Assembly (NCBI RefSeq): GCF_011049865.1
Contig: NZ_DRGY01000070.1
Span: 1 to 44,664, forward strand
DNA from: Marinobacter antarcticus
GTDB lineage: Bacteria; Pseudomonadota; Gammaproteobacteria; Pseudomonadales; Oleiphilaceae
Length of the DNA stretch: 44,664 nt
Direction of reading: 5' to 3'
Position numbers and translations under genes: made by a program
Shown here: positions 1 through 9,029 of the stretch, piece by piece
How the letters are laid out: every line of letters starts with the position of its first letter
Position numbering within the stretch: position 1 is the first letter of the stretch
The notes under the pieces: model-generated
Seen by the model: the letters and a program-made list of their open reading frames with translations, nothing else
What the model was told of the DNA's origin: nothing
Databases searched by the model: none

Positions 1-38
1 AGAGAACAGCGCCGCTGAGATCCAGAGTTTTTGTGCTC

Positions 39-716
39 TCATGTCTTCTCCATTATCCGATTGAAATGCGCTTTCAAAACCGCGAACGCCTCGTTAAGTG
101 CCTGAACTGCTTCTGTATCGCCGCCCCGATCCGGATGTGCCTGCATGACAGCACGACGAAACGCCTGTTTTGCCGCGGAAAAACTCTCAGGAATCCCGTC
201 AAACCCCAGCTTGTTCGCCGCTGCCAGAGCGTCCGGCCGGGTGGGTGCCGGGTTTTGGTAGCCGGCCCAGAAACTTTCCATCATCTGCGCGATAGCCTCC
301 TCGGGGAGTTCGTACTGCGACAGGTCCAGGTAGAACTGGCGAAGCGTGTCTACGGCATCCGGCAAACCGTTTCCACCGATCGTATCCTGGCGTTCAATGC
401 CGATCCGCATGGGCGAGATGTGCAGGTTTTCACCGGCCGCAGCCAGAGTATCCCGTAAACGGTACAGCACGTGAAAAAGCAGAAAATGCGCAGGGTAGAG
501 GGCTTTCGGGTCGTGAAATTCAAGCTCTCCGATCAGCTTCCAGGGCGACTTTTGCAATTTTTTGATCAGCGTCAGTTCGTCCAGACCACCGGGCGAATGG
601 CGAAGTTCATGCTCCACGGCCACTGACAGATGCTGAATCTGTTGTTCCAGCGTGTCTTCATAGGCTTTTTGGGAGACCGTTCGAGAGGGGCCTAACGGCT
701 TGGAAACGTTTTTCAT
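39..716 (-). CDS. DnaJ-related co-chaperone (C-terminal J domain)
   Basis: A 225-residue protein with a J-domain-like C-terminus. The HPD tripeptide that stimulates the Hsp70/DnaK ATPase is at about residues 194-196, in a helix-loop-helix context ending near residue 220. The N-terminal two thirds (about 15-150) resemble the DnaJ-related N-terminal domain of gammaproteobacteria and carry no Gly/Phe or zinc-finger region, so this is a class III type co-chaperone. I chose the ATG at 716 (MKNVSK) because the open frame continues upstream for about 100 residues but would then run across the divergent ttcA start. The partner is presumably DnaK; the client is unknown. Family placement is from the J-domain motif and my recall of the family. 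Confidence 0.8.
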   Translation of the reverse strand: MKNVSKPLGPSRTVSQKAYEDTLEQQIQHLSVAVEHELRHSPGGLDELTLIKKLQKSPWKLIGELEFHDPKALYPAHFLLFHVLYRLRDTLAAAGENLHISPMRIGIERQDTIGGNGLPDAVDTLRQFYLDLSQYELPEEAIAQMMESFWAGYQNPAPTRPDALAAANKLGFDGIPESFSAAKQAFRRAVMQAHPDRGGDTEAVQALNEAFAVLKAHFNRIMEKT

Positions 717-849
717 GGGCGGCTGTGGACTTCTATCAGTGCAGTGGTTGCGTTCGCTGAACTTAACATATTCATCCGGGTATGACCTGTCCTCAAACGC
801 AATGGGTGCGTACAATCCATGTACCACTCTTTCACTGAACACAGTTGAT

Positions 850-1788
850 ATGCCCGACGCGATAATGAATAGAACTGAGCAGACACACCGTACTGAACAC
901 GAACGCGGTCTGAAACCTGAACAGAATAAATTGCAAAAGCGTCTGCGCCGACAAGTCGGCCAGGCCATTGCTGATTTCTCGATGATTGAGGCGGGCGACA
1001 AGGTGATGTGTTGTTTGTCCGGTGGCAAGGACTCCTACGCCATGCTGGACATTCTGCTCAATTTGCAGAAAAGCGCGCCCATATCGTTTGAGCTGATTGC
1101 GGTCAATCTGGATCAAAAACAGCCGGGTTTCCCCGAAGATGTCCTGCCGGCCTATCTCGCTGACATGGGAATCGAATATCACATCATTGAGAGAGATACC
1201 TACAGCATTGTTAAAGACAAGGTTCCAGAAGGGAAAACGACGTGCGGCCTCTGCTCACGGTTGCGTCGCGGTATTCTTTACAATTTCGCGGAAGACCATG
1301 GCGTTACCAAGATTGCATTGGGACACCACCGTGACGATCTGCTGGAAACCCTGTTTCTGAATATGTTTTATGGCGGAAAACTTAAAACCATGCCGCCGGT
1401 TCTGCACAGCGACGATGGCCGGAATACGGTGATTCGCCCGCTGGCGTACAGCCGCGAGAAGGACCTTGCCCGGTACGCCGAGCTCCGACAGTTTCCGATC
1501 ATTCCCTGCAATCTGTGCGGCTCCCAGGAAAACCTGCAACGTCAGGTTATCAAGGATATGTTTCAGCAATGGGATACGCAGCACCCGGGCAGGCTTGAAT
1601 CCATGTTCCGGGCCCTGTGCAATGTGGAACCTTCTCACCTTGCGGATCCCGATCTTTACGATTTTCGCGAGGGCAAACGTTTAGGCGAAAAGCGCCAAAC
1701 CGTGCAGGCGGCCGTGCCGGAATCAGAATTAGAGCCAGAACTAAAACCAGAGCAGAGCTTTGGCCGCCTGAACGTTCTCAATATCTGA
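850..1788 (+). CDS. ttcA: tRNA 2-thiocytidine(32) synthetase TtcA
   Basis: TtcA activates C32 of certain tRNAs with ATP and inserts sulfur, giving s2C32, using a [4Fe-4S] cluster. Visible features are the PP-loop SGGKDS, two CxxC pairs (TTCGLC and CNLC, about 90 residues apart) that supply cluster and catalytic cysteines, and the GHHRDD segment. Length is close to the 311 residues of the E. coli enzyme. The start is uncertain: ATG at 850 and ATG at 865 are both in frame and neither has a clear Shine-Dalgarno sequence. The C-terminus holds a Glu/Pro-rich stretch ([13 protein letters not shown], about 1717-1755) that I do not expect in the family. It lies divergent from the DnaJ-related gene and convergent with the SafE-like gene. 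Confidence 0.93.
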   Translation: MPDAIMNRTEQTHRTEHERGLKPEQNKLQKRLRRQVGQAIADFSMIEAGDKVMCCLSGGKDSYAMLDILLNLQKSAPISFELIAVNLDQKQPGFPEDVLPAYLADMGIEYHIIERDTYSIVKDKVPEGKTTCGLCSRLRRGILYNFAEDHGVTKIALGHHRDDLLETLFLNMFYGGKLKTMPPVLHSDDGRNTVIRPLAYSREKDLARYAELRQFPIIPCNLCGSQENLQRQVIKDMFQQWDTQHPGRLESMFRALCNVEPSHLADPDLYDFREGKRLGEKRQTVQAAVPESELEPELKPEQSFGRLNVLNI

Positions 1789-1824
1789 GGTTGGATCGGC
1801 CAGCCTGAAGGAGTCAGAGCCGGT

Positions 1825-2514
1825 TCAATGGCTGGTCATCGTCAGCATCGGCAGGGTCCAAAGCCCGAAAAAGATCAGCAGGATGCCGGTAAACTTCCGG
1901 AACGTCTTATTGCTCTTCAGCCCGCTGATCCAGCTTGCCGCGTAACCGGTTCCCAGCATCGAAGGCAGGGTGCCTAACCCGAAAAACACCATTGTTAGCG
2001 CCGCAGAACCTACGGTGGGCTGCAAGGCTGCCCAGCCCAGCGTGCTGTAAACCAGGCCACAGGGTAACCATCCCCAAAGCGCTCCGAGCGCGAGCGCGTG
2101 GCCCGCGTGATTAACCGGCAGAAACCGGCGAGTAATGGGGGAAAGGTGCTTCCACAGGGGTGCTCCGATGCGCTCTACATAGCGAATACCCTGCCACCAT
2201 TGTCCCATGGATAATCCCATGACAATCAGCAAAAGCCCCGCAATGGAGCGCAAAACCGTGGCAAGCTGTGCCCATTGATCCGCCGCCGTGGTGCTCAGCA
2301 CTGCGACCAGCGCAGCGATCAGGGCGTAGCTTGCGATTCGCCCTGAGTTAAACGCAAGCAGCATGAGCGATTGCCGCAAGCGGAATCCTTTACCCACAGG
2401 CAGCGCCATGGACAGTGACGCGCTGATGCCACCGCACATGCCCAGGCAATGAGTGCTGCCGAGCAGGCCAATGATAAAGGCGCTGGGATAGCTAAGGTAC
2501 AGTTCAGGGCTCAT
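1825..2514 (-). CDS. SafE/TauE-like (UreH_2) membrane protein of the cco cluster
   Basis: A 229-residue polytopic membrane protein with about six hydrophobic segments. The first helix carries the HCLGMCGGI motif typical of the SafE/TauE-UreH_2 proteins found next to cbb3 oxidase assembly genes in Pseudomonas and relatives. The family is usually labelled sulfite exporter, but that name is a domain label; in this setting a role in copper or haem supply to the oxidase is equally plausible and unproven. Its ATG overlaps the ccoS stop codon by 4 nt (ATGA), so it is probably translationally coupled and is the last gene of the operon. Confidence 0.82.
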   Translation of the reverse strand: MSPELYLSYPSAFIIGLLGSTHCLGMCGGISASLSMALPVGKGFRLRQSLMLLAFNSGRIASYALIAALVAVLSTTAADQWAQLATVLRSIAGLLLIVMGLSMGQWWQGIRYVERIGAPLWKHLSPITRRFLPVNHAGHALALGALWGWLPCGLVYSTLGWAALQPTVGSAALTMVFFGLGTLPSMLGTGYAASWISGLKSNKTFRKFTGILLIFFGLWTLPMLTMTSH

Positions 2515-2750
2515 GAAGGGTCGGGCTTATCCTGGTGGTTTTCCTGATCGCCGGGCTGGGGCTTTGTCGGTTCTGAATCCATTACGCGGGCTTCTTCGGG
2601 AATCATGTCTTTGTCGTCGTCGTACAGAATCCGGTGTGCCGGGCCCTCAAGATCGTCGTATTGGCCATTTTTAACCGCCCAGGAAAACAGGAATATGCCC
2701 ATCGCGACCAGGATCAGCATAACGGGCACCAGCAACATTACGATTTCCAC
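2511..2750 (-). CDS. ccoS: cbb3 oxidase maturation protein CcoS
   Basis: A 79-residue protein with one N-terminal membrane helix (about 3-25) followed by the family signature FSWAVKNGQYDDLEGPAH and an acidic tail. CcoS is needed for putting haem and copper cofactors into the cbb3 oxidase. The start is a GTG (MEIVMLL); this matches the usual MEIV start of the family better than the internal ATG four codons later. It follows ccoI by 37 nt and overlaps the SafE-like gene by 4 nt. Confidence 0.92.
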   Translation of the reverse strand: MEIVMLLVPVMLILVAMGIFLFSWAVKNGQYDDLEGPAHRILYDDDKDMIPEEARVMDSEPTKPQPGDQENHQDKPDPS

Positions 2751-2787
2751 GGGTAAACCTCATAGTTAACGCCACACGATGACGGTA

Positions 2788-5274
2788 TCAGGGCGTGACT
2801 CGCGCGCCAAATTTTGGGGCGCGGCCAGCCTTGACCGGGCGGGTTTCAGTGCCAAGGCGCAAAGCGTTCAATACAACAATCAGCGAACTGATCGACATGC
2901 CGATAGCGGCGAGCCAGGGTGGAACCAGGCCTGCGGCTGCAAGAGGGAGGGCGCAAACGTTATAAACCAGCGCCCAGGCCATGTTTTGGCGAATGATTTT
3001 CCGCGTGCGCTTGCTGGTGTTGAGCGCCTCGACCAACTGCATCAGTTGGCCATTGAGCAACACGGCGTCTGCTTTGAGCTGGGTCAGATCGGCCGCCGTG
3101 CCCATAGCAACGGATACACCAGCTCCCGCCATTGAGGGAAGGTCGTTAAGGCCGTCTCCGACCATCATTACCTGATGCCCTTGCGCTCGTAATCGGTTCA
3201 GAACGTCCAGTTTTTGCTCTGGAGAGGCCTGACCAATAGCGTCGTCAATACCGAGCATGTCGGCGATCTTGCGAACATGGCCTGAACGATCGCCACTCAA
3301 AAGCAGTGTCCGGATGCCTGCATCCTGTAGCGCATTGATCGCCCGCGCGGCATCTTCTCTGGGCTGATCATCGAGTTGGAAACAGGCCAGCCACTCCTCA
3401 TCCGACGCCAGCCAGATTTCCATGCCCGTGTAGGGTTTCGGCTCTTGTTCCGACTCTTGTTCTAATTCTGGCTCCGGCTTTGGCTCGGGGGCTTTCGTGT
3501 GTTGCGCAACAAACTCTCTGTGACCTATGAATAAAGACCGATCACCGAGCTTTCCAGAGAGCCCTCCGCCCAAATGGTTGTTGACGTGATCTACCAAGGC
3601 GGCGGGCCGGTTGTGGAAAACCCGCGCAATCGGATGCTCTGAATGCTGCTCCAGCCCCCCGGCCAACTGCAGGCAGGTGCTTTTATCTTTACTGCCTACC
3701 GTGCGAGTGTTGATCAGGCTAAGCTCGCCCCGGGTCAGCGTGCCGGTTTTATCGAAAACCACCGTATCGATGGCGTTCATGGATTCCAGAGCGTGGCCCC
3801 GGGTGGGCAAAAAACCCAGGCGCCGCAGTTTAACTGTGGCCGATGTAATAGCGGTAGGCGTTGCAAGCGACAAAGCGCAAGGACAGGTCACAACAAGAAC
3901 CGACAGCGTAATATCGAAGGCATTGTCCGCCCCCGCCAGCCACCAACCTATCCACACTATCGGCGCCAGAATGAGAATGCGCCCCACGAACTTGCCGGCA
4001 ATGCGGTCTGCCATGAGCGCCACAGGGGGCTTTTCTGACTGCACCCGGTCCAGTATTCGCAGAATGCCGGAAAGGCGTGTTTGGGCGCCGGATTTCTCGA
4101 CCTGAACGTCCAACGGATTTTCTCCGTTGATGCTTCCGGCATGGACGACCTCCCCGGGCACCCGGGTCTCAGGCAGATACTCTCCGGTAAGTGCGGATTC
4201 GTTAAGGGTGGATTGCCCCCGCAGAATAACGCCGTCAACGGGCAAGGTTTCGCCGGGCCGAATCCGAATGACATCGCCGGGCTTCACCTGATGCGCCGGT
4301 ACAACGTCGGTGTGTTCCCCGGTGACTCGCGTGGCTACTGCGGGGTGAAAACCGGCCAGGGCATTGCCGGTAAGCCCGGCACGGTACCGGGCCTGCACTT
4401 CGATGTAACGCCCCAGCAGCAGGAAAAAGGTGAACATGCACACGGATTCAAAGTAGACCTCCTCACCCCCCATAACGGTTACCCAGGCGCTGGCCAGGTA
4501 GGCAAGGCCAATGGCAATGGCAACGGGCACGTCCATAGTGAGGTGTCGGGTTCGGATATCGCGCTGTGCGTTGCGAAAAAACGGCGCTGCGCTGTATAGC
4601 ACAACCGGGGTTGTGACCAGCAGGCTGAACCAGCGAAAAAACGCCACAAACTCAGGCGATAAGCCGCTGATCAACCCGAAGTACAGGGGCAAAGCCAGCA
4701 TCATGCTTTGAAAGGTACCGATGCCTGCGACCGCCAAACGGATCAGCATGGAGCGATGTTCGGCTTTCAGTTGGTCTTCTGCCGCATCCGGTTGATAGGG
4801 TCGGGCGCTGTAGCCGAGCTCGTGAATGGCAATCAACAGACGACTGAGGGCGGCTTTATCCTGTGCCCAGAGAAGTCTGGCACGCTGTGTTGTGTGATTT
4901 ACGGAGAACGAAATAACGCCTGGCTGTTGCTTCAGATGGTTTTCAAGCAACCAGATGCAGGCGGCGCAGGTAATTCCGCCAATCAGCAACTGGGCTTCCT
5001 GGCCGCTCGTGACCGGCGATACAAAGGCCTGTTGAACCAAGGGGTGATCCAACTCCCGGAGGCGGTCAATCTCCCCGTCGGTGAGCGTGCGGGGTTTGAC
5101 GGCGGCCTCGGTGCGCAGTTGGTAGAACCCGGTAAGGCCCTCGCTGTGGATAATATCGCACACGGCTTTGCAGCCGTGGCAGCAGAAAAACCGGGTTTGC
5201 CCGTCGAGCTGAAGTGTAATCGGCGGTTCGCCGTTAGCCGCTTCACCGCAATGAAAACAATCCAGTGGGGTCAC
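2788..5274 (-). CDS. ccoI: cbb3-type copper-transporting P1B ATPase CcoI
   Basis: CcoI (FixI) pumps copper across the inner membrane for cbb3 oxidase assembly. From the GTG at 5274 the protein has 828 residues: an N-terminal Cys-rich metal-binding domain (CFHCGE near 6, CCHGC near 31), an HMA domain with CAAC at 103-106, the membrane helices, CPC at 464-466 in the copper site, the phosphorylated DKTGT at 508-512, the HP pair near 547 and GDGLND near 706. The GTG overlaps the ccoH stop (GTGA), which decides the start against an in-frame ATG 25 codons upstream. An unusual Glu/Pro-rich insert of about 20 residues (about 595-615) interrupts the nucleotide-binding domain. Confidence 0.95.
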   Translation of the reverse strand: MTPLDCFHCGEAANGEPPITLQLDGQTRFFCCHGCKAVCDIIHSEGLTGFYQLRTEAAVKPRTLTDGEIDRLRELDHPLVQQAFVSPVTSGQEAQLLIGGITCAACIWLLENHLKQQPGVISFSVNHTTQRARLLWAQDKAALSRLLIAIHELGYSARPYQPDAAEDQLKAEHRSMLIRLAVAGIGTFQSMMLALPLYFGLISGLSPEFVAFFRWFSLLVTTPVVLYSAAPFFRNAQRDIRTRHLTMDVPVAIAIGLAYLASAWVTVMGGEEVYFESVCMFTFFLLLGRYIEVQARYRAGLTGNALAGFHPAVATRVTGEHTDVVPAHQVKPGDVIRIRPGETLPVDGVILRGQSTLNESALTGEYLPETRVPGEVVHAGSINGENPLDVQVEKSGAQTRLSGILRILDRVQSEKPPVALMADRIAGKFVGRILILAPIVWIGWWLAGADNAFDITLSVLVVTCPCALSLATPTAITSATVKLRRLGFLPTRGHALESMNAIDTVVFDKTGTLTRGELSLINTRTVGSKDKSTCLQLAGGLEQHSEHPIARVFHNRPAALVDHVNNHLGGGLSGKLGDRSLFIGHREFVAQHTKAPEPKPEPELEQESEQEPKPYTGMEIWLASDEEWLACFQLDDQPREDAARAINALQDAGIRTLLLSGDRSGHVRKIADMLGIDDAIGQASPEQKLDVLNRLRAQGHQVMMVGDGLNDLPSMAGAGVSVAMGTAADLTQLKADAVLLNGQLMQLVEALNTSKRTRKIIRQNMAWALVYNVCALPLAAAGLVPPWLAAIGMSISSLIVVLNALRLGTETRPVKAGRAPKFGARVTP

Positions 5275-5786
5275 CCTTGTGCGGCGCCTTTTGCGCTCAT
5301 ACGCAGTGTGTCTTTGCCCGGAAGCCAGGCTTCGCCTTTCAGGCGCCATTGGTTTTCCGGCCCGCGAAGGTCGTAATACCAGCGACCCTCTATGTCGTCC
5401 AGCAGGGTTCCCGTGTAATGGCCGTTGCCATTGTTACGGAACTGGATGGTACGGTCGTTCTGGGCCAGTGTGGGATGGAACAGGTTGAGCACCAGATAGG
5501 GAAAATCCGCCGGGCCTTGATCGGTACTGAGGTTCAACATCATGGTTCGGCCTTCGAGGGCCAGGTCGCCGTGCAATTTCATTTCCGTGGCTTTCTGATC
5601 GCGAGCAATTTCCAGGTTAATACCACGGCCTTCTTTGGAATAATCATCCGACACCATCGTATCGTCCATATTCGACGCCACCACGAGCATGCCCATGCTG
5701 AAAATGATTGCAGAAAGCGGAAATATGGTCAGAAACCAGAACCAGGGCTGGCGATACCAGGGTGCTACGGGAACGTCTTCATTCAT
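5271..5786 (-). CDS. ccoH: cbb3 oxidase assembly protein CcoH (FixH)
   Basis: A 171-residue protein with one membrane helix (about residues 14-36) and a periplasmic domain of the FixH type. CcoH binds assembling cbb3 oxidase and is needed for its stability. Position between ccoG and ccoI and overlap with the ccoI start by 4 nt support the call. Sequence similarity in this family is low, so the assignment leans on context, size and topology. A recognisable ribosome-binding site is not obvious upstream of the ATG. Confidence 0.88.
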   Translation of the reverse strand: MNEDVPVAPWYRQPWFWFLTIFPLSAIIFSMGMLVVASNMDDTMVSDDYSKEGRGINLEIARDQKATEMKLHGDLALEGRTMMLNLSTDQGPADFPYLVLNLFHPTLAQNDRTIQFRNNGNGHYTGTLLDDIEGRWYYDLRGPENQWRLKGEAWLPGKDTLRMSAKGAAQG

Positions 5787-5837
5787 AATACACAGTCTCG
5801 TCTTTTTACAGAGTGCCAGCGGTGATCCCCGGAAGGA

Positions 5838-7268
5838 TCACTGCGTTGGACCGACAAAGCGGCTTTCAGTTTCCAGCTTCAGCGACGCATCCGTTTCAGA
5901 CCGTGCGTGGAAGATGATTTCATTGTTGGATTGCTCAATGGACTCCGGCAACACGTCCACGACCGTGGGCAGCGATCGATTCTCTCCGCTGTCTACGGAT
6001 ATCTGAGTCTTGGTCAGAATGCGAATGCCATCCATACCCTCGACAGATAGCGTAAAGATCTGTGGCACTTCTGACATATTGACGATTTTCAACGTGTAAG
6101 AATTTTCGATTCGACCTTCGCCGTTGAAACTGAACAAAGCGCCCCGGTCACGGAGAACATCCAACTGGGCTGGCACCCGAGTGGCGATTATATAACCGAT
6201 TGCGACGATCATGGCGGCCAGCACAATGCCGTACCCAAACGTCCGTGGCCGTAACAGCTTGGAGGGCTTGCCTTCCAGTTCGTTCTCGGTGGTGTAACGA
6301 ATCAGCCCGCGCGGGTAGTTCATTTTGTCCATGATCTCATCGCAGGCGTCAATACACAGAGCACAGCCGATGCATTCATATTGCAGGCCGTCGCGAATAT
6401 CGATACCGGTTGGGCACACATGCACACATTGTCCACAGTCAATGCAGTCTCCCAGGCCGGCTTCCTCGGGCTTGACCTCTTTTTTGCGACCACCGCGGGG
6501 CTCTCCCCGATTTGGATCATAGGAAACGATGCGTGTGTTCGGATCAAACATGACCGACTGGAAGCGCGCGTACGGGCACATGTACAGGCACACTTGTTCG
6601 CGCATCCAACCGGCGTTCAGATAGGTGGCTATGGTGAAAAACGCGACCCAGAAGTAAGCCCACCCATTAGCCTGAAAGGTGAAAATATCGGTAATAAGTT
6701 CACGAATCGGATAGAAGTACCCAATGAATGTGAGCCCGGTCAATAAGGAGATAATTAGCCATATCAGATGCTTGGTTGTTTTTTTTACCATCTTTTCGGT
6801 GGAGTTTGGTGTTTTGTCGAGCTTCATGCGCTTGTTGCGGCTGCCTTCGATTCGCTCTTCAACCCACATAAAGATGAACGTCCACACGGTTTGAGGGCAG
6901 GTGTAACCGCACCATACCCTGCCAAACAGCGTGGTGATAAAGAACAGGCCGAAGGCGCAAATAATCAGCAAGCCTGAGAGCAGGAAAAAGTCTTTGGGAT
7001 AAAACGTAGCGCCGTAAAGATGAAACTCCCGGGCGGGCAAATCAAAGTGGATCAGCGGAGCGCCGTCGAGCGTCAGCCAGACAAACAGAAAGTACATGCC
7101 CATGAGCAGCAAAAGGCTCACGGTCCGGATGCGCTGAAACAGTCCTTTTACTTCTTTCGCGTAGATCTTTTTGCGACTGGCGTAGAGCTCAATCGTTTCC
7201 GGCTTCTTCTTTTCGTTCGGAGGCCCCGAGGAGGGGTCGACCTGCGTAACCGGAATTTCATTGCTCAT
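5838..7268 (-). CDS. ccoG: cbb3 oxidase accessory ferredoxin-like protein CcoG
   Basis: CcoG (FixG/RdxA) is a membrane-bound iron-sulfur protein of cbb3 biogenesis, implicated in Cu(II) reduction. The 476 residues show several membrane helices, cysteine pairs at GRVWCGYTC (120, 124) and in CLYMC (227, 231), two 4Fe-4S motifs (C275/278/281/285 and C299/302/305/309), another helix near 345-362 and an Ig-like FixG C-terminal domain. The ATG follows a good GGAGG at the right distance. It follows ccoP after a 61-nt gap holding a strong hairpin, so it may be transcribed at a level different from the structural genes. Confidence 0.95.
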   Translation of the reverse strand: MSNEIPVTQVDPSSGPPNEKKKPETIELYASRKKIYAKEVKGLFQRIRTVSLLLLMGMYFLFVWLTLDGAPLIHFDLPAREFHLYGATFYPKDFFLLSGLLIICAFGLFFITTLFGRVWCGYTCPQTVWTFIFMWVEERIEGSRNKRMKLDKTPNSTEKMVKKTTKHLIWLIISLLTGLTFIGYFYPIRELITDIFTFQANGWAYFWVAFFTIATYLNAGWMREQVCLYMCPYARFQSVMFDPNTRIVSYDPNRGEPRGGRKKEVKPEEAGLGDCIDCGQCVHVCPTGIDIRDGLQYECIGCALCIDACDEIMDKMNYPRGLIRYTTENELEGKPSKLLRPRTFGYGIVLAAMIVAIGYIIATRVPAQLDVLRDRGALFSFNGEGRIENSYTLKIVNMSEVPQIFTLSVEGMDGIRILTKTQISVDSGENRSLPTVVDVLPESIEQSNNEIIFHARSETDASLKLETESRFVGPTQ

Positions 7269-7302
7269 GGATACCTCCAGAAGGAGTCACAAAGCGGGGG
7301 CG

Positions 7303-7323
7303 CGCCGGGCGTTAAGCCCGGCG
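7303..7323. other. Intercistronic hairpin between ccoP and ccoG
   Basis: A perfect 8-bp GC-only stem (CGCCGGGC / GCCCGGCG) with a 5-nt loop GTTAA, just after the ccoP stop codon. On the transcribed strand no U-tract follows, so it does not look like an intrinsic terminator. It could protect the 3' end of the ccoNOQP message or attenuate reading into ccoG. Confidence 0.6.
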
Positions 7324-7329
7324 AAAAAC

Positions 7330-8220
7330 TCAATTGGAGAGGCTGTAAACATACGCCGCCAGAATCTGGATCTGATCTTCAGAAAGACGTCCGCCCTGGG
7401 CTGGCATCTGGTTCTGACGACCGTTTACGACGGTTTCCCTGATCCACTTATAGGTGGAGCCGTAAAGCCAGACGTTGTCGGTCAGATTTGGAGCACCGAT
7501 GGCTTGGTTGCCTTTGGCCTCCGGCCCGTGACAGGCAACACAGCCCTGGGCGAACACCGCTTTGCCGGCTTCTGCTGCTGCCGCGTCCTTCTCCCGACCG
7601 CTGAAGCTCAGCACGTAGTTCACCACCTGATCAACCTGCTCGCTGGTCATGTTTGGCATGACGCCTTTTGCCGGCATATTCCCCATTCGGCCGTTGTGCA
7701 AGGTTGCCAAAATGGCGTCGGGTGTTCCGCCGTAAAGCCAGTCGTTATCGGTGAGGTTGGGAAAGCCAACCTGGCCCCGCGCGGCAGAGCCGTGGCAAAC
7801 CGCGCAGTTGTTGGCAAACAGTCGCTGACCAATCTTCAATGCGTCGTCGGTTTTTGCCAATTCCGGAACGGGTGTCTGGCCATACTGCGCGTAGATTTCA
7901 CCATACTTCTCGTCAGCAGCGGCCACTTCGGCCTCCCACTGATTTGTGGATGTCCAGTTCAACAGGCCGTTGTAGTTGCCCAAACCCGGGTAAAGCGCAA
8001 GATAACCGAGGGAGAACACGCAGGTAGCCACAAAGAGATAGAACCACCACTTTGGCAGGGGATTGTCATACTCTTCGATCCCATCGAAGGAATGGCCGGT
8101 GGTGCGCTCGGTTTCTGCGTCGCTGGTCTGGCCCTTACGCGTCGCGAGCAACAGCCACCAGCAGCCAAAGATCGTGCCGAGCGTGATCACGCTGACCCAG
8201 ATGCTCCAGAAGGTACTCAT
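7330..8220 (-). CDS. ccoP: cbb3 oxidase dihaem cytochrome c subunit CcoP
   Basis: CcoP is the dihaem c subunit that passes electrons from soluble cytochromes to CcoO and CcoN. The 296 residues have two N-terminal membrane helices (about 4-26 and 58-78) and two haem-binding CxxCH motifs, C139-H143 and C227-H231, each followed by a Met in an NMPAKG or QMPAQ context (about 182 and 272) as the likely axial ligand. The two-helix N-terminus is the longer CcoP form seen in Pseudomonas-type operons. The ATG overlaps the ccoQ stop by 4 nt. Confidence 0.97.
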   Translation of the reverse strand: MSTFWSIWVSVITLGTIFGCWWLLLATRKGQTSDAETERTTGHSFDGIEEYDNPLPKWWFYLFVATCVFSLGYLALYPGLGNYNGLLNWTSTNQWEAEVAAADEKYGEIYAQYGQTPVPELAKTDDALKIGQRLFANNCAVCHGSAARGQVGFPNLTDNDWLYGGTPDAILATLHNGRMGNMPAKGVMPNMTSEQVDQVVNYVLSFSGREKDAAAAEAGKAVFAQGCVACHGPEAKGNQAIGAPNLTDNVWLYGSTYKWIRETVVNGRQNQMPAQGGRLSEDQIQILAAYVYSLSN

Positions 8221-8402
8221 TGTTTTTTCTCCGTTTTTTCCTGTTCAAGAGTACGCTTGTCCACTTCGTCATCATCGAACGGGAGGTGGGCGGCTTCGTC
8301 GTTCGCTTTTTTACGATGGGCGCTGAACGCCCACCAGATGATGCCTATGAACACGGCCATTATCAGAAGGGTATGAAGGCCCCGTATGTCGTTTATATCC
8401 AT
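8217..8402 (-). CDS. ccoQ: cbb3 oxidase small subunit CcoQ
   Basis: A 61-residue protein with a single membrane helix (about 8-26) ending in WWAFSAHRKK, followed by an acidic, charged tail. CcoQ stabilises the cbb3 complex. I start it at the ATG at 8402 (MDINDIRG), 4 nt after the ccoO stop codon; a longer frame would run into ccoO. It overlaps ccoP by 4 nt. Confidence 0.93.
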   Translation of the reverse strand: MDINDIRGLHTLLIMAVFIGIIWWAFSAHRKKANDEAAHLPFDDDEVDKRTLEQEKTEKKQ

Positions 8403-8406
8403 CAGA

Positions 8407-9015
8407 TCACCGTCTGTCTGAAATGACGGTGCCCAGCTGCTGCAGGTACGCAACCAGGGCCTCGATTTCAAACTTGCCGTCTACGTCATCGGCCGCGCTG
8501 GCGATTTGGTCCTCTGTGTAGGGAACGCCCAGGGTTTTCATGGCCGAGAGCTTGGCCGCGGTCCCCTGGTGATTCACATAATCCTCAAACAGCCATGGAA
8601 ACGCGGGCATGTTTGATTCAGGAACAACGCTGCGCGGGTTGTACAGATGTTGGCGCTGCCAGGCATCTGAGTAGCGACCGCCAACACGGGCAAGGTCTGG
8701 CCCGGTGCGCTTGGAACCCCACAGGAACGGGCGATCGTAAACGAATTCGCCGGCCACGGAGTAGTGCCCATAGCGCTCTGTTTCGGCGCGGAACGGGCGG
8801 ATTTGTTGGGTGTGACAGACGTGGCATCCTTCACGGATGTAGATATCACGTCCTTCCAGCTCAAGCGCCGACAAGGGTTCGAGACCTTCGATGGGCTCGT
8901 TGACTTCTTTCAGGAAAAAGAGCGGTAGCACCTCCGCCAGAAAGCCGCCACTGATGGTCAGCATGATAAAAACGATCATCAGGCCAATATTTTTTTCGAC
9001 AATATCGTGTTTCAT
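8407..9015 (-). CDS. ccoO: cbb3 oxidase monohaem cytochrome c subunit CcoO
   Basis: CcoO is the membrane-anchored monohaem cytochrome c subunit. The 202 residues have one N-terminal helix (about 10-34) and one haem motif, CHVCH at 64-68, followed by the conserved [16 protein letters not shown] stretch. The ATG is preceded by a GGAGAG ribosome-binding site. It lies 14 nt after ccoN and 4 nt before ccoQ. Confidence 0.97.
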   Translation of the reverse strand: MKHDIVEKNIGLMIVFIMLTISGGFLAEVLPLFFLKEVNEPIEGLEPLSALELEGRDIYIREGCHVCHTQQIRPFRAETERYGHYSVAGEFVYDRPFLWGSKRTGPDLARVGGRYSDAWQRQHLYNPRSVVPESNMPAFPWLFEDYVNHQGTAAKLSAMKTLGVPYTEDQIASAADDVDGKFEIEALVAYLQQLGTVISDRR

Positions 9016-9029
9016 CTGTTCTCTCTCCG

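Noticed and set aside
717..1028. An upstream extension of the DnaJ-related frame by about 100 residues
   Set aside because: It runs across the divergent ttcA start, and the extra residues do not look conserved; the ATG at 716 begins the recognisable protein.
7261..8376. A long plus-strand open frame across ccoP and ccoQ
   Set aside because: It overlaps the strongly supported minus-strand cytochrome genes and has no domain.
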